Shown here: one piece after another, positions 58,830 through 64,000 of the stretch
Layout of the letters: the number at the start of each line of letters is the position of its first letter
Position numbering within the stretch: position 1 is the stretch's first letter
Program-made: the position numbers and the translations under genes
Notes under the pieces: model-generated
The model's input: only the letters and a program-made list of their open reading frames with translations
Told to the model about the DNA's origin: nothing
Databases searched by the model: none
DNA from: Kitasatospora sp. MAA19
Lineage (GTDB): Bacteria; Actinomycetota; Actinomycetes; Streptomycetales; Streptomycetaceae
Direction of reading: 5' to 3'
Length of the DNA: 64,000 nucleotides
Assembly (NCBI RefSeq): GCF_029894125.1
Contig: NZ_JARXYZ010000022.1
Coordinates: 62,001 to 126,000 of the forward strand

Positions 58830-59333
58830 GTGAGTGTGGATCATTTCTGGTGCCGCCTGCCCGGTCCGGCCGTCGACACCTGCTCGCCGAAGGAACTCGG
58901 CGAGCTCGTGCCCGACCGGCAGGACGTCCGGTACGACCAGCTGGCCGCCGCCGGCCTCCTGCTCGGCGTGCGGAGCACCGCCCGGCTGATGGAACTCGCG
59001 CTCACCGAGAACGGCCTGCACCCCGACCCGGCCGCGCGGCTGCCCGTGTACGGCGGCGAGCGCCGCGAGCCCGACGCCGCGCAGACCGGCCCGCTGGTGC
59101 TGCGCCCCGAGCAGGTCGCGGCCGCCTTCACCTTCCTGCGCGACTCGGCGCTCGGTGAACTCGTGCGCCAGCAGGACACCGTGCTGGCCCGTACGGTCGC
59201 GCACCTCGGGTACCCGACGCCGTGGTCCGAGTCCTGGGCGGCGCGGGTGGTCGCCGACCTGCGGGAGCTGCGCGACTTCTTTGGCGATGCGGCCGCGGCC
59301 GGTGACGCGGTGGTCGTCCGGGAGGCGGAGTGA
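58830..59333 (+). CDS. Conserved hypothetical protein
   Basis: 167 residues, cytosolic. N-terminal FWCRLPGPAVDTCSPKELGELVPDRQDVRYDQLAAAGLLLGVRSTARLMELALTENG, then LVLRPEQVAAAFTFLRDSALGELVRQQDTVLARTVAHLGYPTPWSESWAARVVADLRELRDFF. I do not recognise a family with certainty; it is mostly helical. The GTG at 58830 is used; a second GTG two codons on is possible. It overlaps the methyltransferase start by 4 bp (GTGA), so the pair is co-translated. Confidence 0.6.
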   Translation: MSVDHFWCRLPGPAVDTCSPKELGELVPDRQDVRYDQLAAAGLLLGVRSTARLMELALTENGLHPDPAARLPVYGGERREPDAAQTGPLVLRPEQVAAAFTFLRDSALGELVRQQDTVLARTVAHLGYPTPWSESWAARVVADLRELRDFFGDAAAAGDAVVVREAE

Positions 59334-60058
59334 ACGCGGGGGCGGAGGGGCTGCGCGGGGTGGAAGGGCTGCGGGGCATGGAGGGGCTGCGGAGCATGGA
59401 AGGGTTGCGGAGCATGGAAGGGTTGCGCGGGGTGGAAGGGGCGGACGGGTTGAACGGGCTTTCGAGCACGGCCGGTTACCGTGAGGCGGCGGAGGAGCTC
59501 GCCGTCCAGTACGAGAGCGTGACGTTCGCCGAGGTCCACGGGGACCTGCTGCACTGCTACCCCGGGCCGCCCGCCGCCGTCCTCGACGTGGGCGCCGGCA
59601 CCGGGCGGGACGCGGCCGCCCTCGCGGCCCTCGGCCACCCGGTCGTGGCCGCCGAGCCGACCGCCGAACTCCGTGCCGTCGGCGAGCGGTTGCACGCCGG
59701 CTCCGGCGTGCGGTGGGTCGCCGACGCACTGCCCGGGCTGCCACAGCTGAGCGCCGGGGCCGAACGCTTCGACCTCGTCCTGGTGACGGCGGTCTGGATG
59801 CATCTCGCCCCCGCCGAACGGCCGTTGGCGATGGACGCCATCGGCCGACTGCTCGCTCCGGGCGGCCGCCTCGCCCTGACACTGCGCCACGGCCCCGTCC
59901 CGCCGGGCCGCCGGATGTTCGACATCCGGCCCGAGGAGACCGTCGCGCTCGCCGCCGCCCGGGGCCTGCACCTGCTCCACCGCACCGAGCGCGCCGACCT
60001 CCACGGCCGCGCCGACGTCCGCTGGACGGGCCTGGTCTTCGAGCGCGCTCCGTGCTGA
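59330..60058 (+). CDS. Class I SAM-dependent methyltransferase with repetitive N-terminus
   Basis: 242 residues. Methyltransferase motifs: AVLDVGAGTGRDAAALAALGHPVVAAEPTAELRAVGERL (motif I), LVLVTAVWMHLAPAERPLAMDAIGRLLAPGGRLALTL (motif III region). About the first 35 residues are a minisatellite of five 6-residue units EGLRGV/EGLRSM. The enzyme domain starts near residue 47 (GYREAAEELAVQYESVTF). GTG 59330 overlaps the upstream hypothetical gene by 4 bp. Substrate unknown. Its C-terminal end DVRWTGLVFERAPC is complete. Confidence 0.8.
   Translation: MNAGAEGLRGVEGLRGMEGLRSMEGLRSMEGLRGVEGADGLNGLSSTAGYREAAEELAVQYESVTFAEVHGDLLHCYPGPPAAVLDVGAGTGRDAAALAALGHPVVAAEPTAELRAVGERLHAGSGVRWVADALPGLPQLSAGAERFDLVLVTAVWMHLAPAERPLAMDAIGRLLAPGGRLALTLRHGPVPPGRRMFDIRPEETVALAAARGLHLLHRTERADLHGRADVRWTGLVFERAPC
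59345..59434 (+). repeat. 18-bp coding minisatellite, five copies
   Basis: Five copies of an 18-bp unit (consensus GAAGGGCTGCGGAGCATG), 59345-59434, coding EGLRGV/EGLRSM/EGLRGM. All keep the frame and differ by a few silent and conservative changes. Confidence 0.9.
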
Positions 60059-60173
60059 TCGGCGGAGCAGGTCGAGCAGATCGAGTGGTTGTCGGTGGTG
60101 GACCGGCCGGTGATCACGGTCCTGCGCCACTCCCGTGGCGGCCCGCGCCGACAAGCGGGGCGCAGGGCGTCGA

Positions 60174-60851
60174 CTACCGGTCGTCCGACCACCCGGCGGT
60201 GGTCCGGGCCCGCTCCTCCCACTGCCGCACGCCCGGGCCGCTCGGATCCCGGCGGCGGCAGAAATCCTCCAGCCAAGCGCATGTGGCGAGCATGGAGCGG
60301 CGGCGCTCCGGCCAGGGCGGGACCGGTCGGTCGTAGGCGCGGAACAGGTGGTCGAGGGCGTCCAGGTGGCCGGGGTGGTGCATGCGTACGATCCACTCGC
60401 ACCAGGCGAGGTCCTCCACCGGGTCGCCGAGGTGGGCGAACTCCCAGTCCAGGACGGCCGTGATCTCGAAGGTGACCGGGTCGAGCAGGAGGTTGTTGGG
60501 GCCGAAGTCGCCGTGCACCAGCACCGCACCGGCCGTGGCCGGTCCGTTGGCGAGCACGCCCGGGTCGAGCTCCTGCAGTCGGCGCAGGACCCGTCCGCAG
60601 GTGGCGAGCACCTGGGGCCCGTGCCCGGCGTCCAGCAAGTCCTGGGCGGGTACCCCGGGTAGGTGCCCGAGGGTGAGTTCATCCCCCTGCGCGGCGAGCA
60701 CCGGCGGCACCGGCAGCACGCCCTGAAGGTGTGCCAGCAGTTGCCGCTCGCGCGCCAGCCGGGCCTCCCGGCCCGGTCCGTGGTAGCGCTTCACCACGAC
60801 ACTGCCGTCGCCCGTGGTGTGGTTGGTGTAGCCGTGCCGCATGGGATGCAT
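60174..60851 (-). CDS. Small phosphotransferase-family protein
   Basis: 225 residues with the aminoglycoside-phosphotransferase fold. Catalytic VLVHGDFGPNNLLLDP and metal-site ITAVLDWEFAHLGDPVEDLAWCEW are intact; an N-terminal lobe SVVVKRYHGPGREARLARERQLLAHLQGVLPVPPVL precedes. It is about 100 residues shorter than typical kinases. It may phosphorylate a small alcohol or amine; substrate unknown. The start (60851) gives MHPMRHGYTNHTT. No operon partner on this strand. Confidence 0.8.
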   Translation of the reverse strand: MHPMRHGYTNHTTGDGSVVVKRYHGPGREARLARERQLLAHLQGVLPVPPVLAAQGDELTLGHLPGVPAQDLLDAGHGPQVLATCGRVLRRLQELDPGVLANGPATAGAVLVHGDFGPNNLLLDPVTFEITAVLDWEFAHLGDPVEDLAWCEWIVRMHHPGHLDALDHLFRAYDRPVPPWPERRRSMLATCAWLEDFCRRRDPSGPGVRQWEERARTTAGWSDDR

Positions 60852-60909
60852 ACGCTGATCATCGTTGAGCCGGGGCGGGTGGAGCCAGCGAATACCCGGC
60901 GCGCTCGGG

Positions 60910-61383
60910 TCAGTTCACGTCGACGTGGTCGAAGAGTTCGAGCATCTGCGTGAGGACGTGCACGCAGGCGGTCAGGTCGGCGTCGGTCAGGTCGCCGCCG
61001 ACCTGGCGGAGCAGATCGTGCTCGCGGTCGGTCGCCGCGGTGACGGCGGCCCGGCCGTGGTCGGTCAGCCGGATCAGCGAGGACCGCTGGTGGGCGGGGT
61101 TCGGGGTGATCTCGACCAGCTCCAGGGCCGCCGCGTCGTTGACCATGCGCTGGACGAACTGTCGGCTCAGCGCCTGGGCGCGGCCCATCTGCGGGACGGT
61201 CATCGGCCCGTGCTCCACGAGCAGGAGCAGCACGGCGCGCACACCGACGGACAGCCCCTCGATGGGCGCCGCCAGCTCCACCTTGCGGAGCACGCGCCGG
61301 TAGAGCGGGCCGACCAGGTCGAACACCTCCATCAGCCGGCGGGCGAGGACGTCGGGCGGGAGCGGGGCGTCAGTATCGGTCAC
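60910..61383 (-). CDS. MarR family regulator
   Basis: 157 residues. MarR wing-helix: LSVGVRAVLLLLVEHGPMTVPQMGRAQALSRQFVQRMVNDAAALELVEITPNPAHQRSSLIRLTDHGRAAVTAA. The GTG start at 61383 gives MTDTDAPLPPDVLARRL. It diverges from an alpha/beta hydrolase, and a 54-bp dyad lies between them with the two starts at its edges, so it likely represses both. No clear ribosome-binding site is seen for its message, suggesting a leaderless or unusual start. Ligand unknown; phenolic or small acid is typical for the family. Confidence 0.9.
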   Translation of the reverse strand: MTDTDAPLPPDVLARRLMEVFDLVGPLYRRVLRKVELAAPIEGLSVGVRAVLLLLVEHGPMTVPQMGRAQALSRQFVQRMVNDAAALELVEITPNPAHQRSSLIRLTDHGRAAVTAATDREHDLLRQVGGDLTDADLTACVHVLTQMLELFDHVDVN

Positions 61384-61390
61384 CCGCCCA

Positions 61391-61444
61391 TCATGACACC
61401 TTGGTTGCCAATTCCCGAAGAGGATGGCAACTTGGTTGTCATGA
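61391..61444. promoter_or_regulatory. 54-bp divergent operator dyad between MarR and hydrolase
   Basis: Outer arms TCATGACA (61391-61398) and TGTCATGA (61437-61444), inner arms GTTGCCA (61404-61410) and TGGCAAC (61425-61431), both centred on 61417.5. Also CTTGGTTG twice (61400-61407, 61431-61438). The right outer arm overlaps the hydrolase ATG. Confidence 0.75.
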
Positions 61445-62280
61445 CTGACACCTCTGACGTCTGTTCATTCGAATTCGACGACGGTCGCGGCCACCTGGTC
61501 CACCGTGACGCCGGGTCCGGGCAGCCGCTGGTCCTGCTGCACGGTGGCCTCCTGGACCACCGCATGTGGGACGACCAGATCGCCGACCTCGCCCGGGACT
61601 ACCGGGTGATCGCGCCGGACGCCCGGGGCCACGGCGGGTCCTCCAACGCGACCGGGCCGTTCCGGCACACCGACGACCTCGCCGCCCTGCTGCGCCACCT
61701 CGACACCGGCCCCGCGCTCGTCGTCGGGCTGTCGATGGGTGGTGCCGTCGCCGTCGACACCGCGCTCGAACACCCGGACCTGGTCCGCGCGTTGGTCATC
61801 AGCGGGGTCGGCACCAGCGAGCCGGTGTTCCAGGACCCGTGGATCGGCGAGATCCGGGACGAGGAGATGCGCGCGCTGGCCGCGGGCGACATCGAGGGCT
61901 GGATCGCGGCGTTCACCCGGCTCTCGACCGGCCCGAACCGCACGCTCGACGAGGTCGACCCGGACGTCGTGCACAGGCTGCGGGAGATGACCCGGCGGAC
62001 CATCACCAAGCACACCCCCGACGAACCCGATCACCAGGTGCCCGTCACCGACACCTGGGAGCGGGCGGCGAAGATCACGGTCCCGGTGCTGGCCATCAAC
62101 GGCGGCCTCGACTCGGCGGACCACATCGGCGCGGCCGAACGGCTGGTGGGCATCGTCGCCGACGGTCGGGCGACGACGGTCGAGGGCACCGGGCACTACC
62201 CCAACATGGAACGGCCGGAGGTCTTCAACGGGATCCTCGGGGACTTTCTCCGGACCGTGTCGGCCGCCCGGACGGACTGA
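61441..62280 (+). CDS. Alpha/beta hydrolase
   Basis: 279 residues, classical alpha/beta-hydrolase. GQPLVLLHGGLLDHRMWDDQIADLARDYRVIAPDARGHGGS starts the core, the nucleophile is in VVGLSMGGAVAVDTALEH, an acid in NGGLDSADH and the histidine in VEGTGHYPNMERPE. These look like the MhpC/esterase group. ATG 61441 lies inside the operator dyad, so its expression is tied to the divergent MarR. No signal. Likely a small-ester or lactone hydrolase. Confidence 0.88.
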   Translation: MTDTSDVCSFEFDDGRGHLVHRDAGSGQPLVLLHGGLLDHRMWDDQIADLARDYRVIAPDARGHGGSSNATGPFRHTDDLAALLRHLDTGPALVVGLSMGGAVAVDTALEHPDLVRALVISGVGTSEPVFQDPWIGEIRDEEMRALAAGDIEGWIAAFTRLSTGPNRTLDEVDPDVVHRLREMTRRTITKHTPDEPDHQVPVTDTWERAAKITVPVLAINGGLDSADHIGAAERLVGIVADGRATTVEGTGHYPNMERPEVFNGILGDFLRTVSAARTD

Positions 62281-62335
62281 CCTGGCGTCAATTCGGAGCG
62301 GGCCCGGCGGCCGTGGGCGGCAGCCTCCCCGTCCG

Positions 62336-62358
62336 CCGGGCGGCTCCTCGCCGCCCGG
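62336..62358. terminator. Hairpin between convergent hydrolase and SDR genes
   Basis: An 8-bp stem CCGGGCGG (62336-62343) with CCGCCCGG (62351-62358) and a 7-base loop, 56 bp after the hydrolase stop. Confidence 0.6.
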
Positions 62359-62404
62359 GGGCGGCACGCGGGAAGTCGGCCCGCTCGACGTCCTGTGCGG
62401 GGGC

Positions 62405-63469
62405 TCACCGGGGCGGGGCACCGAAGTCCTCGGCGACCAGCCGGGCGGCCCAGTGCCGGAGGGCCGGGATGAGGGGCGGGTGGGTGAGACCGGCGGCGGT
62501 GGTGAGGCGGTCGGCGGAGGCGGTGTCGTAACGGTCCTCGGAGAGGAACGTGAGGGTCTCCGGGTCGGCGCCGGTGAGGGCGCGGGGGAGCCGGCGGACC
62601 AGGCCGACGGGGACCAGGCCGCGGGGCGGGCGAACGCCGAGGTGGGCGGCGAGCAGGGCGATCAGGTCGGGGAGGACCGGGGTGGCCGGGTCCAGAACGC
62701 TGTGAGCCTGGACGGGTGCCCGGTCGTGCTCGGGGACGGCGGCGAGGAACCGGGCCAGGTGGTCGACGGTGACGACGGGCAGGAAGGTGCGGCGGGTGCC
62801 CGGCAGCAGGGGGAGGCGGCCGCGGTGGAGTTGGCGGACGAGCTGGGCCAGGCCGAGGTACTGGCCGGCCTCGCCGGTCCGCGAGTGGCCGATCACGCTG
62901 CTGGGGTTGACGGTGGTGAGCGGGACCCCGAGGCGGGGTGCGGTGACGCGGACGGCGGCGTCGCCGAGCTGCTTGGACGCCTCGTACGCGCCGAGGCGCG
63001 CGTAGAGGGCTGTGGTGGCGCGGGGGTCGAGCGGGTACTGCGGCTGCGGGTCGCGGCCGACGCGGTAGCCGGAGAGGTGCACCAGGCGGCGCAGCCGGGG
63101 CCGGGTGGCGGACCACCGCAGGGCGTGCAGGGCGCCGTGGACGTTGGCGGGTTCGGCCTGGGCGGGGGTGAGGCCGAACCGGTAGCGGGCGGCGAGGTTG
63201 TGGACGTCGCGGACCTCGGCGAGCCGGGCGTCGTCCTCGGGGGAGAGACCGAGGCCGGGGCGGGTGAGGTCGGCGGCGACGGTGGTGAGCGCGGTGTCGT
63301 CGGCCCCGTGGGCGCGCAGCCAGTGGCGGAGGTCGGTGCCTCGACCGGTGCCGCGGACGGCGGCGGCCACGGGCTCGCCGCGGGTGAGGAGTTCGAGGAC
63401 GAGCCAGCGGCCGAGGAAGCCGGTGGCGCCGAGGACGAGGGTGCTGGGCGGTGGCGCGAGGGGCGGCAT
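62405..63469 (-). CDS. NAD(P)-dependent epimerase-like SDR (thioester-reductase-related)
   Basis: 354 residues, extended SDR. LVLGATGFLGRWLVLELLTRGEPVAAAVR binds the cofactor; the Tyr-Lys pair is in YEASKQLGDAAV. VHNLAARYRFGLTPAQAEPANVHGALHALRWSATRP places it near the SDR-e group that includes carboxylic-acid/thioester reductases and male-sterility domains. ATG 63469 follows AGGAG (5 bases). An AT-rich element and palindromic operator lie directly upstream. The divergent or neighbouring TetR gene, on the same strand further right, likely controls it. Substrate unknown. Confidence 0.85.
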   Translation of the reverse strand: MPPLAPPPSTLVLGATGFLGRWLVLELLTRGEPVAAAVRGTGRGTDLRHWLRAHGADDTALTTVAADLTRPGLGLSPEDDARLAEVRDVHNLAARYRFGLTPAQAEPANVHGALHALRWSATRPRLRRLVHLSGYRVGRDPQPQYPLDPRATTALYARLGAYEASKQLGDAAVRVTAPRLGVPLTTVNPSSVIGHSRTGEAGQYLGLAQLVRQLHRGRLPLLPGTRRTFLPVVTVDHLARFLAAVPEHDRAPVQAHSVLDPATPVLPDLIALLAAHLGVRPPRGLVPVGLVRRLPRALTGADPETLTFLSEDRYDTASADRLTTAAGLTHPPLIPALRHWAARLVAEDFGAPPR

Positions 63470-63485
63470 GCGGCGCTCCTGAATC

Positions 63486-63510
63486 TGTAGACCGGTCTGT
63501 ATATTTTTTG
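63486..63510. promoter_or_regulatory. LmrA/YxaF-type operator with -10 box for the SDR gene
   Basis: TGTAGACCGGTCTGTATATT contains the perfect palindrome AGACCGGTCT (63489-63498). On the minus strand TATACA (63498-63503) is a good -10 box for the SDR gene, overlapping the palindrome. The block closely resembles the ATAGACCRGTC...TATATTT motif I recall for Bacillus LmrA/YxaF regulators, and the nearby TetR gene has that family's KGCPIA motif. It is AT-rich against a GC-rich background. Confidence 0.65.
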
Positions 63511-63592
63511 GGCGCGAGGACGCCCCTGGGAGTGCGGGGAGAGGGCTGAGCCGCGCACCGGACGGTGGCGGCCCCACCTCGTCAGGGCCCGC

Positions 63593-63650
63593 GCGGTGCG
63601 ACGGCCTACGCGGTGCGACGGCCTACGCGGTGCGACGGCCTACGCGGTGC
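63593..63650. repeat. 17-bp tandem repeat around a stop codon
   Basis: GCGGTGCGACGGCCTAC three times in a row (63593-63643) plus a 7-base partial copy. It covers the 3' end and stop codon of the tetR gene. Confidence 0.9.
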
Positions 63651-64000
63651 GGGCGGCGGCCGGCTGCGTGCCCAGCAGGTGGCGGACGGCGTGCTGGGCG
63701 TGGTCCAGCGGCTCGCGGCTGCGCCGGACCGACGCGAGCAGGACCGCGCCCTCCATCAGGGCGAGCGCCTGTCCGGCGGCCGTCGCGGCCTCGGCCGGCC
63801 GGAAGCCCTCGGTCTCCAGCCGGCCGGCCAGCACGCGCTGCCAGCTCTCGTACACTTCCGCGCAGACGGCGCGCAGCGGCTCGTTGGTGCCGGCCACCTC
63901 CAGGGCGACGGTCGCGATCGGGCAGCCCTTGGTGTAGTCGGACCGCGCCAGCCGCTCGGCGAACACCTCGGTGAGCCGCTCGGTGAGTGCTCCGCTGTCA
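63640..64000 (-). CDS. TetR family regulator, C-terminal part (5' end outside window)
   Basis: The frame is open to the right edge, so the helix-turn-helix lies outside. The visible 119 residues contain LTERLTEVFAERLARSDYTKGCPIATVALEVAGTNEPLRAVCAEVYESWQRVLAGRLETEGFRPAEAATAAGQALALMEGAVLLASVRRSREPLDHAQHAVRHLLG, the LmrA/YxaF-type TetR ligand domain (KGC-P-I-A-T motif). Its 3' end sits in a 17-bp tandem repeat. It probably regulates the SDR gene upstream of which an LmrA-type operator is seen. Confidence 0.8.
   Translation of the reverse strand, partial: DSGALTERLTEVFAERLARSDYTKGCPIATVALEVAGTNEPLRAVCAEVYESWQRVLAGRLETEGFRPAEAATAAGQALALMEGAVLLASVRRSREPLDHAQHAVRHLLGTQPAAARTA

Noticed and set aside
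1..64000. CRISPR array, tRNA/rRNA genes, prophage or intact transposon
   Set aside because: No regularly spaced repeats with unique spacers, no cloverleaf with CCA, and no transposase or phage structural gene seen on either strand.

Overview
This is a 64-kb stretch of chromosome from a very GC-rich actinomycete, most probably a streptomycete (Streptomyces or Kitasatospora). The signs are strong G/C bias at third codon positions, many GTG and TTG starts, many 4-bp ATGA/GTGA gene overlaps, an XRE/DUF397 gene pair, a TetR-DUF6230-DUF6114 locus, many TetR/MerR/MarR one-component regulators, and secreted hydrolases and lectins. I saw no tRNA, rRNA, CRISPR array, prophage or intact insertion sequence. 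The window looks like an accessory-rich chromosomal arm.

Left part (1-4.8 kb): a minus-strand operon of a methanofuran-type furan synthase (MfnB family), an aldehyde dehydrogenase and a zinc alcohol dehydrogenase (cut by the left edge), divergent from an MFS exporter. Together they look like a small pathway that makes and oxidises a furan, in an organism type not known to make methanofuran. This is the best candidate for an undescribed system. At 4.9-8.2 kb lies a heme-enzyme operon (dimeric alpha/beta-type protein, DyP peroxidase, y4iL-type catalase-like protein). A GAP-family membrane protein, a MoxR/VWA pair and a small membrane protein follow (8.5-12.2 kb), then a secreted protein next to a TetR-DUF6230-DUF6114 set (12.3-15.5 kb).

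Middle (15.6-36.4 kb): a zinc alcohol dehydrogenase and a divergent XRE regulator flank five 15-bp iterons. Then come a globin-coupled reductase overlapping tail to tail with a methanethiol-oxidase/selenium-binding protein, an alpha/beta hydrolase with a spermidine-synthase-like protein, two methyltransferases, DedA, a Gfo/Idh oxidoreductase, and a channel-like membrane protein. MerR and a serine hydrolase follow with a clear operator. A large NB-ARC/TPR regulator is bracketed by two small secreted proteins, then an ArsR-type regulator and an NCS2 permease.

Region 36.4-38.2 kb is eroded: three overlapping small genes (one resolvase-like without the catalytic motif), an XRE regulator with a large in-frame internal deletion beside an intact DUF397 gene, and a 3' gene remnant. 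At 38.2-45.6 kb lies an acyl-CoA/SDR catabolic locus. Two nearly identical 21-bp operators, one before the phosphotransferase/acyl-CoA dehydrogenase operon and one between the SDR operon and tetR, define a local TetR regulon. It encloses an MFS remnant and a secreted PAF-acetylhydrolase-like lipase.

Right part (45.7-64 kb): an M14 carboxypeptidase with a separate propeptide-like gene and its TetR neighbour; a maleylpyruvate-isomerase-like protein; a Cys-rich membrane protein; a secreted M1 peptidase; a GH25 lysozyme; a GNAT acetyltransferase; a membrane GT2 glycosyltransferase behind a DasR-type site with an acyltransferase-3/SGNH protein; small conserved proteins; a methyltransferase with an 18-bp coding minisatellite; a phosphotransferase; a MarR/hydrolase pair around a 54-bp dyad; and an epimerase-like SDR under an LmrA/YxaF-type operator next to a TetR gene cut by the right edge.
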